Below are positions 1-9,110 of a stretch of 64,000 bases of DNA, in pieces (the first letter of the stretch is position 1; each line of letters opens with the position of its first letter). The notes beneath the pieces were generated by a model that searched no databases, was not told the origin of the DNA, and saw only the letters and a program-made list of their open reading frames with translations. The position numbers and the translations under genes are program-made. The DNA is from Bacteroidales bacterium (lineage in GTDB: Bacteria > Bacteroidota > Bacteroidia > Bacteroidales > UBA932), in the NCBI GenBank assembly GCA_017501525.1, contig JAFVWT010000017.1, positions 41,144 to 105,143 of the forward strand. Reading direction: 5' to 3'.

Positions 1-283
1 GCATTCCTTTTATATGAAGTTGCGAAACACTCTTTTTAATGAAATTGGCATGAACAGGATTCATTTCTACTGAATAAATCTCTTTAACTCCTCGGGATGC
101 GAATTCATAAGATATACTTCCGGTACCTGCAAACAAATCCAACACCCGACACTCTTCCAAATCATACTCATTACCCAAAATATTGAAAAGTCCCTCCTTG
201 GCAAAGTCTGTAGTAGGACGAGCTGTAAATGTAGTCGGAGGGAGGATTGTCTTCCCCTTTAATATTCCACCAATAATCCTCAT
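1..283 (-). CDS. rsmD: RsmD-like 16S rRNA guanine methyltransferase, 3' part cut by window edge
   Basis: The leftward frame from the ATG at 283 reads MRIIGGILKGKTI, then RPTTDFAKEGLFNIL, then VLDLFAGTGSISYEFASRG and an acidic VEMN. This is the usual N-terminal half of RsmD, the SAM-dependent enzyme that makes m2G966 in 16S rRNA; VLDLFAGTGS is the SAM-binding motif I. About 94 residues are visible and the catalytic NPPY motif lies beyond the window. Its ATG overlaps the stop of the upstream DUF3822 gene (ATGA), so the two are translationally coupled. This pairing is common in Bacteroidales and supports the call. Confidence 0.9.
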   Translation of the reverse strand, partial: MRIIGGILKGKTILPPTTFTARPTTDFAKEGLFNILGNEYDLEECRVLDLFAGTGSISYEFASRGVKEIYSVEMNPVHANFIKKSVSQLHIKGM

Positions 284-957
284 AAAATATAGTTTACTTC
301 AGCAAAATATTTCAACAATGAATCTTTCATCTCTTTATTATGTTCACCCAATATATATATATAGGTATGCTCAGGATTGAACAAAACAGTACGCGCAACA
401 GAAAAAATAAAATATTGAGCAGTGACCATATCCTCAACCGGAAAAGAGTTTGCAAACAAGAGACGATCCCTCTCAGAAGCCACAATATGAAGCTGTCCCT
501 GAGTGAATGCACAAATCAACCTATTATTATGCGACAGAGATGGAATAATATCTATAAGATGGTATGTCAACGGATAAAATTTCGCTTCCTTCTGATGCTC
601 CCTCAATGCAGAGATTATTTCATCCTTTATCGCATAAATCATCACTGACATCTGTCCCGGCAAAGCAAGAGTATCCACCTTTTCATCAATATCAATACTC
701 TTCAAGGAAGAGAGAACCTTTACAGCCTCTTCCCTTGAATAATATTCGGAAGGGACCAATGTGTACTTAGAGGTAGGACAATAGACACTTACAGAAGCAA
801 AAGAACCTTTCAGTATAGCATCAGTCAATCTATCCGATTTCTCAAATGGATAACTTCCTTTCCCACTTTTAAGGACAGCCCCGCTACTGTCATATATAGT
901 AAAAGAAAAACCACCCAAATCAAGTTGAATGGTTAATCTATTATTGTATTTAGACAT
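280..957 (-). CDS. DUF3822 family protein
   Basis: A 225-residue protein read from the ATG at 957. A longer in-frame start at 1005 would overlap the upstream gene and is less likely. The sequence resembles the DUF3822 family of Bacteroidetes, an actin/RNase-H-fold-like protein of unknown function that normally sits directly upstream of rsmD, as it does here with a 4-base ATGA overlap. Features are an N-terminal beta-hairpin pattern (LTIQLDLGGFSFTIYD) and a C-terminal half that looks like an ATPase-fold remnant. No catalytic motif is evident. The call rests on family memory plus gene order. Confidence 0.7.
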   Translation of the reverse strand: MSKYNNRLTIQLDLGGFSFTIYDSSGAVLKSGKGSYPFEKSDRLTDAILKGSFASVSVYCPTSKYTLVPSEYYSREEAVKVLSSLKSIDIDEKVDTLALPGQMSVMIYAIKDEIISALREHQKEAKFYPLTYHLIDIIPSLSHNNRLICAFTQGQLHIVASERDRLLFANSFPVEDMVTAQYFIFSVARTVLFNPEHTYIYILGEHNKEMKDSLLKYFAEVNYIL

Positions 958-961
958 TATA

Positions 962-1576
962 TTACTCCCAGTTACCTGCGTTGTTGTTAGGGTTATTGAT
1001 ATCACCTACTTTATATCCGGGATACCTTCCCATATCTTCTTTCTCCGCCTTCAAGTTTACGATAAGTTGTCTATCCAAACCTTTCAAAAGAATATCATAA
1101 GGCATAGTCGCTTCAAATAGAGGAATATCCACTCCTGAAACCTTTCTAATTACAGACTCCATGATGATTCTTTCTCCACCTGAATAGGGGATAAACGAAA
1201 GAGAATCTATAAATGCTGCTCTCTCTTTCAACAAAGTATCCTTAACTGCGATTGTAATATTCTCACGAGTTACACGTTTTTGAGCGACTGCCAATGAGTC
1301 GTCCATTGAACCGATCTGCTTAACGATAACAATTGAATCATTCTTGTAGAAATCGATTAAAGAATCTGTGGTAGAAAGATACCTTCCTGTTTTTGTTTTG
1401 TAAGCTTCCTGAAGGGTTCTGATATTTTTAAGGCGTTCAATAGCTACAGCACCTCTTTTCTCAACCTCATTGTTGAATCTTACAGGTTGCATTACACTTT
1501 GATAAATAAGATACACTAAAAGTAAAATAGCGGCAGGAAGAACCAAGTAGGTCAATACCTTGTTTAATGTCTTCAT
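962..1576 (-). CDS. Membrane-anchored protein of unknown function
   Basis: A 204-residue protein with one N-terminal transmembrane segment at about residues 7-26, followed by a mostly charged, partly helical ectodomain. The ectodomain begins with a pilin-like stretch (LKNIRTLQEAYKTKTGRYLSTTDSLIDF), as in conserved Bacteroidales proteins of unknown role. It lies 4 bases upstream of the DUF3822 gene and forms an operon with it and rsmD. A TACTTTTG -7 box on the minus strand at 1622-1629 serves this operon. No enzyme motif is visible and no function is assigned. Confidence 0.75.
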   Translation of the reverse strand: MKTLNKVLTYLVLPAAILLLVYLIYQSVMQPVRFNNEVEKRGAVAIERLKNIRTLQEAYKTKTGRYLSTTDSLIDFYKNDSIVIVKQIGSMDDSLAVAQKRVTRENITIAVKDTLLKERAAFIDSLSFIPYSGGERIIMESVIRKVSGVDIPLFEATMPYDILLKGLDRQLIVNLKAEKEDMGRYPGYKVGDINNPNNNAGNWE

Positions 1577-1621
1577 TAGATATTATTGTTAAAATTATTA
1601 TTAAATCATGCAAATTGCCCA

Positions 1622-1629
1622 CAAAAGTA
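1622..1629 (-). promoter_or_regulatory. -7 promoter box of the DUF3822-rsmD operon
   Basis: TACTTTTG on the minus strand matches the Bacteroidetes TAnnTTTG box and lies 45 bases before the ATG at 1576. Confidence 0.5.
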
Positions 1630-1660
1630 AAAATAATAATTAGGACTTGCAATATATTTT

Positions 1661-1668
1661 TAAATTTG
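1661..1668 (+). promoter_or_regulatory. -7 promoter box of the DHH phosphoesterase operon
   Basis: TAAATTTG on the plus strand matches TAnnTTTG and lies 31 bases before the ATG at 1700. It is divergent from the box at 1622-1629, so the two operons share a short promoter region. Confidence 0.55.
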
Positions 1669-1699
1669 CATCCACAAAGAATTTGCAATATTTTGAAAA

Positions 1700-2728
1700 A
1701 TGAGAGAGCCAATTGAGATATTTGAGAGATTAATAACTGAGAATAAAGACATTACAATCATCAGCCATTTCAATCCTGATGGTGATGCCGTTGGCTCCAT
1801 AATGGGAATGAAGTGGTTTTTAGAGTCAATCGGGAAAAAATGTATTCCTATTTTACCAAATCCGATTCCAAAAACAATAGACTTTCTCGTCAATGGGAAT
1901 GAGATATTGTACTATACTCTTGATCGCCTTAAAGTTTCACAGGCTCTTTCCGCATCTGAACTGATAATCTGCCTTGATTTCAACAAATTATCCCGCACTG
2001 AGTGGATGGAGAAAGAGATAAGGGAAGCCAAAGGAACCAAAGTGCTCATTGACCACCACCTCTCTCCTGACACCGAAGCATTTGATTTGATTATTTCCGA
2101 GCCGGGCAGTTCTTCCACATGTGAGCTTATATTCAAAACCCTGATGGAGACATCATTTACAAAAGGGGACGTATTAAATCTGCCTCACAAAGCCAGAATA
2201 TCTTTAGCCACAGGCCTTATCACAGATACCAACAACTTCAGCAACTCATTATCGTCATACACATTTATTATGGCATCCGAACTCCTCAAAAGTGGAATAG
2301 ACTTCAATTACATTACCGATATGGTTCAAAAGAGGTTTTCACAAGAGAGAATCAGATTGATGGGACATCTTATGTCTGAAACCATGATAGTATACAAGGA
2401 GATAAGAGGAGCCTGTACAATTTTGACAAAACAAGACAAGGCCAGATATTCATTCAGAGATGGGGACAGCGAAGGGTTTGTAAATATACCATTAACTATA
2501 GAGGATGTAGACGTATCCGGATTTTTCTCAGAGTCCGATGGTTTTGTAAAAGTCTCATTGAGATCCAAAAACCAATTCTCAGCCAACAGATTTGCTAATC
2601 AATACTTCAATGGAGGAGGACATGAAAAAGCTGCGGGGGGAAGATTGTTTATTCCAATTGGAGAAGTACCTGAATATTTTCAAAAATCGCTGGAACAATT
2701 CTTGCATAACGAAAAAGCACAACAATGA
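1700..2728 (+). CDS. DHH/DHHA1 phosphoesterase, NrnA-like oligoribonuclease / pAp phosphatase
   Basis: A 342-residue soluble protein with the DHH family signatures in order: HFNPDGDAVGS at about residues 22-32 (metal ligands), VLIDHHLSPD at about 114-123, and the DHHA1 glycine loop GGGHEKAAGG near residue 304. Proteins of this type degrade nano-RNAs and dephosphorylate 3'-phosphoadenosine 5'-phosphate with Mn2+. It is the first gene of a tight rightward operon: its stop overlaps the next ATG, and the following genes also overlap. The family is secure; whether the main substrate is nano-RNA, pAp or a cyclic dinucleotide is inference. Confidence 0.88.
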   Translation: MREPIEIFERLITENKDITIISHFNPDGDAVGSIMGMKWFLESIGKKCIPILPNPIPKTIDFLVNGNEILYYTLDRLKVSQALSASELIICLDFNKLSRTEWMEKEIREAKGTKVLIDHHLSPDTEAFDLIISEPGSSSTCELIFKTLMETSFTKGDVLNLPHKARISLATGLITDTNNFSNSLSSYTFIMASELLKSGIDFNYITDMVQKRFSQERIRLMGHLMSETMIVYKEIRGACTILTKQDKARYSFRDGDSEGFVNIPLTIEDVDVSGFFSESDGFVKVSLRSKNQFSANRFANQYFNGGGHEKAAGGRLFIPIGEVPEYFQKSLEQFLHNEKAQQ

Positions 2729-3255
2729 AAAAAATAATAACAATACTGCTTGTAGCTTTGGGAACAATAGTCTCCTGCACCAAGGAGGATATCAAACTAA
2801 CCCTAGCCAAACAAGAAGAAAACATTGAGAAATTTATTCAGCAACGCTATGCCGGAAATGACGTTGTAAGAAGAAACGGATCCAACAGAGTCATCATTGA
2901 CTCGTCGTATGTTGCAGACTCATTGATGTTTGGCGACTCACTCCACTTCTTATATGCAGGATATATCTTCACAAGTGCTCCAAATTCAATATTTGCAACC
3001 AATATTGAACAACTGGCCAACTCGTCAGGTCTAATCCTCACAGAACAGGATTTCTCAGTGGAAAAAGTATTGTTCAGTGAAGATTGCTACATCCCCGGAC
3101 TGGTAAACGGACTTTACGGAGTCAAAGAAGGAGAACACTCCCTGATACTATTTTCTGCAGAGCACGGATTTTACGATGAAACAGTATACAACATTCCCAA
3201 ACTTTCTGCACTGGCATACGAAGTTTGGATTGAAAAAGTAATAAAAAACAAATAA
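2725..3255 (+). CDS. DUF4827-like lipoprotein with a degenerate FKBP-type fold
   Basis: A 176-residue lipoprotein with a hydrophobic signal ending in IVSC, lipidated at Cys18. The mature part starts with a helical segment (LAKQEENIEKFIQQRY) and continues with a strand pattern resembling FKBP peptidyl-prolyl isomerases; typical catalytic aromatics are not obvious. The ATG overlaps the stop of the DHH gene, and its own stop overlaps the next ATG (TAATG). In Bacteroides a DUF4827 protein commonly follows the DHH gene, which supports the identification. It is probably exported and anchored in the envelope, with a chaperone-like role at most inferred. Confidence 0.65.
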   Translation: MKKIITILLVALGTIVSCTKEDIKLTLAKQEENIEKFIQQRYAGNDVVRRNGSNRVIIDSSYVADSLMFGDSLHFLYAGYIFTSAPNSIFATNIEQLANSSGLILTEQDFSVEKVLFSEDCYIPGLVNGLYGVKEGEHSLILFSAEHGFYDETVYNIPKLSALAYEVWIEKVIKNK

Positions 3256-4238
3256 TGAAACCAAGACAACTCTTTTTTATCACATCCCTACTGTCGTTGA
3301 TATTCTCATCATGCGGTAAGGATATTGAAGAAAGCAACGAACAGGCCCACAGAAGATATATAGAGGCATTCATCGCTACCAATTATCCAGGGATAGAACC
3401 CACTGAATCGGGACTTTACATATTGGATTCAATACCAGGAACAGGGGCAAAAGTAGCAGATACTTCATTTGCTCTCGTTGACTATACTATAACATACTTG
3501 GACGGATACTTTATTGACTATACAAGTGAAGATATAGCAAAGCAACTTGGAGTATTTTCAAATTCAACACTCTACGGCCCTAAAATTTGGAATATTTCCG
3601 AACAGGAACCCGGAATAAACGAAATTTTTTCCCATCTCAGGGAAGGTGGACAGATAGAAGCCATCATCCCTCCTTGGCTGATGGGAGAAGAGACTGAAAA
3701 CCTCACCGGCAACAGTTCCGGCACTGCAAAAATTTACAATATCACACTTAGAAAAGTAATTAATGACATTACTGCATATCAAGACAGTCTGCTGACAGAG
3801 TACAAAAACAACCATTATCCCCTACTCGATACAACAGAAGCAGGTTTCTACTTCCGCAAAACAAAATCAAACCCGGATCCCACTGACACACTTCTTGACG
3901 AACAGAGCATCAAAGTAAGATATGTCGGAAGATACCTCAACGGAAAAGTATTCGACACAAACATTGCAGACACTGCAAAAAAATATGGAATCTACTCTGA
4001 ATGCAAATACGAACAATTATCCTTCAAATTCTTTGATAATGAAGATGATGCAATAAATCAGAACTCACTCGTTGTAGGTTTTTCAAAAGCACTTTGGAGA
4101 ATGACTTATGATGAGAAATGCAGAACATTCTTCCGTTCAGACTTTGGATATGGAAGTGACGGTAGCGGTAAGATTCCCCCATACACACCACTTTATTTTG
4201 AAATTCAAGTAGAAAAGAATCCAAAGAAGGATGAGTAA
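3255..4238 (+). CDS. Lipoprotein with two FKBP-type peptidyl-prolyl isomerase-like domains
   Basis: A 327-residue lipoprotein: the signal ends IFSSC, lipid on Cys20. Two similar halves are visible. Each begins with a helix ending in NNHYP or ATNYPG, followed by an ETGLY/EAGFY-like strand and then a VDYTITYLDG or VRYVGRYLNGKVFDT segment, the FKBP core strand. The C-terminal half ends in IPPYTPLYFEIQV, the usual last FKBP strand. This suggests an internal duplication, with the N-terminal copy more degenerate. It overlaps both neighbours in the operon. A role in folding exported proteins is inferred from the family. Confidence 0.75.
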   Translation: MKPRQLFFITSLLSLIFSSCGKDIEESNEQAHRRYIEAFIATNYPGIEPTESGLYILDSIPGTGAKVADTSFALVDYTITYLDGYFIDYTSEDIAKQLGVFSNSTLYGPKIWNISEQEPGINEIFSHLREGGQIEAIIPPWLMGEETENLTGNSSGTAKIYNITLRKVINDITAYQDSLLTEYKNNHYPLLDTTEAGFYFRKTKSNPDPTDTLLDEQSIKVRYVGRYLNGKVFDTNIADTAKKYGIYSECKYEQLSFKFFDNEDDAINQNSLVVGFSKALWRMTYDEKCRTFFRSDFGYGSDGSGKIPPYTPLYFEIQVEKNPKKDE

Positions 4239-5679
4239 AAAACGGATTTTTCTCACAGGGGCTACCGGAAATATGGGGTTTAGCACCTTTAAGGAGTTGC
4301 TAGAAAGACGAGACCGCTTTCAAATAGCAATACTTGCAAGACCCAGTAATAAGAACAAGGAAAAACTGAAAGAGTATATCAACCTTCCGGGGGTAGAAAT
4401 TATCTGGGGGGATTTGACAAACTACTCTGATATACTGAGGGGAGTAACAGGGTCAGACTTTGTCCTGCATGTGGGAGGGATGGTATCCCCTTATGCAGAT
4501 TCACACCCAAAAGAGACAATGGAGGTAAATATCAACTCCGCCAGAGATATCGTCAAAGCTGTCAAACAACAGCCCAACAAAGACGAAATTGGGGTTGTAT
4601 ATGTAGGTTCAGTAGCACAGATGGGTAATAGACTTTCACCGTTGCATTGGGGAAGAGCCGGAGACCCGATTTGTACCAGCATTTTCGACTATTATTCTGT
4701 TTCCAAATGTATATCTGAATTAATTTTTGCCGAATCGGGATTAAAAAAATGGGTTTCAATAAGACAGACAGGGATGCTATACCCTGCCCTGCTCAACAAA
4801 GCCAATGACCCCATCACATACCATGTACCTTTGAATGGTGTCCTTGAATGGAGTACAATAGAAGATTCGGGACGGGTGCTTGCCAATGCCTGTGAAGATT
4901 GGGTGCCTGAACACTTCTGGAGGGGATTCTACAATTTGAGCAGCGGTAAATCATTCAGACTTACCAACTACGAATTTGAGTCATTGCTCCTTAAGACAAT
5001 CTCTTGCCCTCCGGTGGAGAAAGTTTTTGAACCCAATTGGTTTGCCACTAAGAATTTCCATGGAATGTGGTACCTCGATTCTGACAAACTGGAAGAGATT
5101 CTAAAGTTCAGAGAAGGAATTGAGTGCAAGGATTACTTTAAACGGTTAAAGAAAGGATTACCATGGTATTTTTCTTTAGCAAAACTTGCTCCGGGTTGGC
5201 CCATAAAGATGTTTATGAAACATATCGCATCAACAAACCCTTTAGGCACTCTATATTGGTTCAAGCACAACAATATTGAAAGGATTACAGCTCATTTTGG
5301 ATCACATGACCAATGGGAGAAGATACCATCCTGGGAAAATTATAAACTGGAGAACCCTTCTCAAACACCAGTGATATTGGATCACGGGTACGACGAGCAG
5401 AAACCTATATCCGAAATTGATATTGAGGATATTAGAAAAGCGGCTCAATTCAGAGGGGGAACCTTACTCTCCGAATCCATGAAAAAAGGAGATATGTTTA
5501 CCCCACTTCATTTCAGTTGTCAGTTCGGTCATAAGTTTACAATGACCCCTAACACGATGCTAAAAGGGGGACATTGGTGTCCTGAGTGTTTACCAAAATA
5601 CGACGAGCACGAAAACCAATGGAATTTTGACAAAATAGCTGAGGGAAATCCATTTTTTGCCCAACTATGCAGCAAATGA
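4231..5679 (+). CDS. Extended SDR (NAD-dependent epimerase/dehydratase-like) with C-terminal zinc-ribbon-like tail
   Basis: A 482-residue protein. The N-terminus has the Rossmann glycine motif TGATGNMG (residues 9-16), and the catalytic pair YYSVSK fits the extended SDR YxxxK motif. The middle resembles NAD(P)-dependent epimerase/reductase enzymes. The last 60 residues differ from ordinary SDRs: a Cys at about 430, His at 434 and CPEC at 450-453 resemble a zinc ribbon. It overlaps the FKBP lipoprotein gene by 8 bases and is the last gene of the operon. The substrate cannot be told from sequence. Confidence 0.78.
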   Translation: MSKKRIFLTGATGNMGFSTFKELLERRDRFQIAILARPSNKNKEKLKEYINLPGVEIIWGDLTNYSDILRGVTGSDFVLHVGGMVSPYADSHPKETMEVNINSARDIVKAVKQQPNKDEIGVVYVGSVAQMGNRLSPLHWGRAGDPICTSIFDYYSVSKCISELIFAESGLKKWVSIRQTGMLYPALLNKANDPITYHVPLNGVLEWSTIEDSGRVLANACEDWVPEHFWRGFYNLSSGKSFRLTNYEFESLLLKTISCPPVEKVFEPNWFATKNFHGMWYLDSDKLEEILKFREGIECKDYFKRLKKGLPWYFSLAKLAPGWPIKMFMKHIASTNPLGTLYWFKHNNIERITAHFGSHDQWEKIPSWENYKLENPSQTPVILDHGYDEQKPISEIDIEDIRKAAQFRGGTLLSESMKKGDMFTPLHFSCQFGHKFTMTPNTMLKGGHWCPECLPKYDEHENQWNFDKIAEGNPFFAQLCSK

Positions 5680-5725
5680 AGTAAATCAGAAGAACAATTG
5701 CAGGGATATTCTTTATTGAAATCCC

Positions 5726-6355
5726 TTAAAAGAATTTTTCAACAACCACTTTAATAATGTCATCAACTACCTGATTGATGGACAGCACTGAAGTATTTAG
5801 ACACATATCATATCCCGCTGCATTACCCCACTCCCTGAAAGTATAATAGTTATAGAATTCTGATCTTTTCTTATCACATTCAGAAATCATCTGTTTTGCC
5901 TTTGCATGGTCCACTTGTGCCAGCTTGGAGACCCTCTCTATCCTATCACTTATATTTGCTGTAAGAAAGACAGACAACATTCTTGGATGATCCCTGAGAA
6001 TATAATCTGCAGCTCTTCCGACAAATACAGCAGAACCTTTTTGAGAGAGCATTGTTATGGTATCGCACTGGATCTGAAATAGATTATCCCTTGACAAACA
6101 AGAATTCTCCATTGCTCCTGAAATAGGATAAAATGGAAATCCATATTCCATTCCAAAGCAATTAAGAAATGAGGAAGGTTTCTCATCCACATTCTCAAAA
6201 CAAGACTTATTCAATCCGCTATGGAGGGAAGCTTCACTTATTATCTCCTTGTCGTAATATGCGATATTGAGACGCTCTGAAATTTTTTTTGCGACCTCTC
6301 GACCTCCACTTCCCAATTGACGTCCAATGCAAATTATATAATTATCAGATTTCAT
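5726..6355 (-). CDS. Cytidylate kinase-like family protein
   Basis: A 209-residue P-loop protein. The N-terminal motif IGRQLGSGGREVAKKI is the Walker-A-like signature of the cytidylate kinase-like family (PF13189), followed by YYDKEII. Members resemble nucleoside monophosphate kinases, but their substrate is mostly unknown. It overlaps the upstream MATE gene by 11 bases, so the pair is an operon. True CMP kinase (Cmk) has a different lid and CMP-binding pattern, so this is not called cmk. Confidence 0.8.
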   Translation of the reverse strand: MKSDNYIICIGRQLGSGGREVAKKISERLNIAYYDKEIISEASLHSGLNKSCFENVDEKPSSFLNCFGMEYGFPFYPISGAMENSCLSRDNLFQIQCDTITMLSQKGSAVFVGRAADYILRDHPRMLSVFLTANISDRIERVSKLAQVDHAKAKQMISECDKKRSEFYNYYTFREWGNAAGYDMCLNTSVLSINQVVDDIIKVVVEKFF

Positions 6356-7700
6356 TTGTTTGCTTATATTTTTTAAGGAATAAATACAATATTATGTAAG
6401 CCACAACTGTAGCCAGAAAGTCGGAAACTGCAAAGCTGTACCACACACCTAATGTCCCGAAAATGGGCGGCAAAATCCACAAACAAGGCAAAAGAAATAT
6501 CAATTGTCTTGAAAGGGACATAAAAATTGAACGCTTGGGTTTACCGATACTTTGGAAGAAATTACCGATAACCATTGAAGAGGCCACAAGAGGAAACATA
6601 AGGACAATATATTTCAAGCCCTCGGCAGACTTCTGCAGCAACTGCTCGTCAGTGGTAAAAATAGAAACTACAGTTCTCGGGAAAAACATGCACACCACAA
6701 AACCAAGCGTTAGAACAAGAGTCGCATAGAATATGGTTTTTTTAAGAGCCTCAAAAACACGATCTATCTGCCTGGATCCGTAATTGTAACCCACAATCGG
6801 TTGCATCCCCTGAGTAAGTCCCATCACCACCATAATAAAGACAAACACTATTCTGTTTACAATACCATAAGCCCCAATAGAAAGGTCTCCACCATAAATC
6901 TTCAAACTTTTGTTAATGACAATTACAATAAAACAAGAGACAAAATTCATTAGAAAGGGGGCAAGGCCAATTGCAAAAGACTCTTTTACAATTCGGGGAT
7001 CAAGTACAAAAATCCCTTTCTCAAAGTGAACTACAGCCCGTTTATTGGTAAAGAAAAGAATAATCCAAAGCAAAGAGCATATCTGCGCCAGTACGGTTGC
7101 AATTGCAGCACCTTTAATTCCCATATCTAAAGTAAAAATAAAGATTGGGTCTAAAATAGCATTAAGAATAACTGTAATAATGGTAGCTGCCATTGCTTTT
7201 TTAGGATGCCCTGACGAACGTACCAGCGAATTGAGTCCAAAATAAATATGAGTTATCACATTGGCCAACAAGATGATTTCCATATACTCCCTTGCATAGG
7301 GGATGGTATCTTCACTCGCACCGAAAAAATATAGAATCGGATCAAGGAATATCAACGATACAATGGTAAACAGAATACCTATCACAAAGTTGAGAACTAT
7401 CACATTTCCCAAAACCTTCTTAGCTATATCGTAGTTCCTTTGTCCAAGCAACATAGACAATAAGGTTGAAGCCCCTACCCCCACCAGAGTACCAAATGCA
7501 GTAGCAAGGTTCATAAATGGGAATGTTACTGCCAATCCTGAAATAGCCAAAGGCCCCACCCCTTGACCAATAAATATAGCATCTACCATATTATACAACG
7601 AAGATGCCGTCATAGCGATAATTGCCGGCAATGCATACTGCCTCAACAATTTAGATACGTTTTCTGTTCCTAATTCTGTAGGTACTGCTACTTTATTCAT
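6345..7700 (-). CDS. MATE family efflux transporter
   Basis: A 451-residue integral membrane protein with about 12 hydrophobic segments and MATE signatures near the N-terminus (LLRQYALPAIIAMTASSLY, VDAIFIGQGVG, GLAVTFP). MATE pumps export cationic drugs or metabolites using Na+ or H+ gradients. The start is put at 7700 (MNKVAVP), because the -7 box TAACTTTG lies at 7706-7713 and would fall inside the coding region if the longer start at 7736 were used. Only five bases separate box and ATG, so the mRNA is probably leaderless or nearly so. It overlaps the cytidylate kinase-like gene downstream. Confidence 0.9.
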   Translation of the reverse strand: MNKVAVPTELGTENVSKLLRQYALPAIIAMTASSLYNMVDAIFIGQGVGPLAISGLAVTFPFMNLATAFGTLVGVGASTLLSMLLGQRNYDIAKKVLGNVIVLNFVIGILFTIVSLIFLDPILYFFGASEDTIPYAREYMEIILLANVITHIYFGLNSLVRSSGHPKKAMAATIITVILNAILDPIFIFTLDMGIKGAAIATVLAQICSLLWIILFFTNKRAVVHFEKGIFVLDPRIVKESFAIGLAPFLMNFVSCFIVIVINKSLKIYGGDLSIGAYGIVNRIVFVFIMVVMGLTQGMQPIVGYNYGSRQIDRVFEALKKTIFYATLVLTLGFVVCMFFPRTVVSIFTTDEQLLQKSAEGLKYIVLMFPLVASSMVIGNFFQSIGKPKRSIFMSLSRQLIFLLPCLWILPPIFGTLGVWYSFAVSDFLATVVAYIILYLFLKKYKQTNEI

Positions 7701-7705
7701 AGATG

Positions 7706-7713
7706 CAAAGTTA
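7706..7713 (-). promoter_or_regulatory. -7 box of the MATE gene, almost abutting the start codon
   Basis: TAACTTTG on the minus strand ends 5 bases before the ATG at 7700. Just upstream on the same strand is GGGATTTTATAGAAC, which matches the right end of the dispersed terminal-inverted-repeat element described elsewhere in this window. Confidence 0.5.
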
Positions 7714-7941
7714 AGGAAAGTTCTATAAAATCCCACTCTTTAGTACTCCAACATCGTTCGCTACACCAACCCAACCCTGAATTCATCCTAAAACCACATC
7801 ACAGCTGACAAACAACTAATCACATCAGAGACCTAACCCGTTGCAGCTTATAACATTTAGGGTGACTACAGCAGGAAACTAATAAAAACTCTTACGACAT
7901 CCATATCGCAACTTAGGGAGATTACTGAGAATAGCTGATAT

Positions 7942-7979
7942 AAAAAAGTGGCTACCTGAATCTACATCAGATAGCCACC
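7942..7979 (-). terminator. Rho-independent terminator of the ackA-ptb-buk operon
   Basis: On the minus strand a GTGGCTA ... TAGCCAC stem is followed by TTTTTT. It lies 32 bases after the buk stop codon. Confidence 0.85.
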
Positions 7980-8010
7980 CATTAAAAATTTACTTATCCA
8001 AAAGGATATG

Positions 8011-9075
8011 TTAGTATTGTTTAACCTCTTCTTTTCCTTCGATTACTGCAAGTGCATTTTTAGCCAAAGCACCCATTTCATCTTCACCAGGATAGATTCT
8101 TACAGGGGCAATAAACTTAACCATATCGGTAAGTTGCTGCATAATAAGTTTTCCGTATGCAATACCTCCTGTAACAACTATACCATCTACGTTTCCTGAA
8201 AGAGCTGCAGCCATACCTCCGATAGCTTTTGCCACATTGTAAACAAATGCATCAGAAATAAGGGTTGCTTTAGGATCACCTGCTGCCACCATATCATCTA
8301 CATCTTTGAAAGAGTTTGTACCCAAATGAGCAACTATACCACCTTTACCAGAGATAATTTTCTTAATCTCTTCGTGAGTATATTCTCCTGAGAAACAAAC
8401 TTTTGCAAGTTGCATTGCACTGATTCCACCTGTACGCTCAGGGCTGAAAGGACCGTCTCCCATAAGGGCGTTGTTTACATCTACCACTTTACCCTTGCTA
8501 TGAGCTGCAATAGAACAACCACCACCCAAGTGAGCAACTACAAGATTCAAGTCGTTATAATCACGACCAATCTCCTTTGCGTAAAGTTTTGCGATGGCTT
8601 TGTGATTCAATGCGTGGAAAATAGACAAACGGGGGAACATAGGGTGTCCACCTACTCTTGCCACATCACACATTTCATCTACTACTACGGGGTCAGCAAT
8701 ATAAGCAGGACAACCTACTCTTTTTGAAATCTCCAAAGCGATTATACCGCCAAGGTTACTTGCATGCTCTCCGTATTTAGCAGATTTTAGGTCCTCTACC
8801 ATCTCTTCATTAACTGCATACACACCAGAAGAGATAGGTCTTAGAAGTCCACCACGACCCACAACAGCTGTAAGGTCTTCAAGTTTAACACCGCTCTCCT
8901 CCAAAGCTGCAACTATAGTTCCTTCACGGAATTTGAATTGGTCTATAACTTTTTCAAAACCTCCTATTTCTTCTGAGGAGTGGCGCAATGTTTTTGTAAA
9001 TACTTCCTCTGCACCATTGTACAAAGAGATCTTTGTAGAAGTAGAACCGGGGTTAATGGCTAATATATAAGTCAT
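8011..9075 (-). CDS. buk: Butyrate kinase
   Basis: A 354-residue cytoplasmic enzyme of the acetate/butyrate kinase (ASKHA) superfamily. It converts butyryl phosphate and ADP to butyrate and ATP. The N-terminus ILAINPGSTSTKISLY is the phosphate-binding loop of butyrate kinases; GRGGLLRP, FHALNHKA and VAHLGGGCSIAAH are typical Buk segments, and the length matches the family. It is the last of three leftward genes (ackA, ptb, buk), followed by a strong terminator. Branched-chain acyl phosphates are possible alternative substrates. Confidence 0.93.
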   Translation of the reverse strand: MTYILAINPGSTSTKISLYNGAEEVFTKTLRHSSEEIGGFEKVIDQFKFREGTIVAALEESGVKLEDLTAVVGRGGLLRPISSGVYAVNEEMVEDLKSAKYGEHASNLGGIIALEISKRVGCPAYIADPVVVDEMCDVARVGGHPMFPRLSIFHALNHKAIAKLYAKEIGRDYNDLNLVVAHLGGGCSIAAHSKGKVVDVNNALMGDGPFSPERTGGISAMQLAKVCFSGEYTHEEIKKIISGKGGIVAHLGTNSFKDVDDMVAAGDPKATLISDAFVYNVAKAIGGMAAALSGNVDGIVVTGGIAYGKLIMQQLTDMVKFIAPVRIYPGEDEMGALAKNALAVIEGKEEVKQY

Positions 9076-9110
9076 TATATTTATACTTGTTAAATTGTTC
9101 TGTTTAATAA

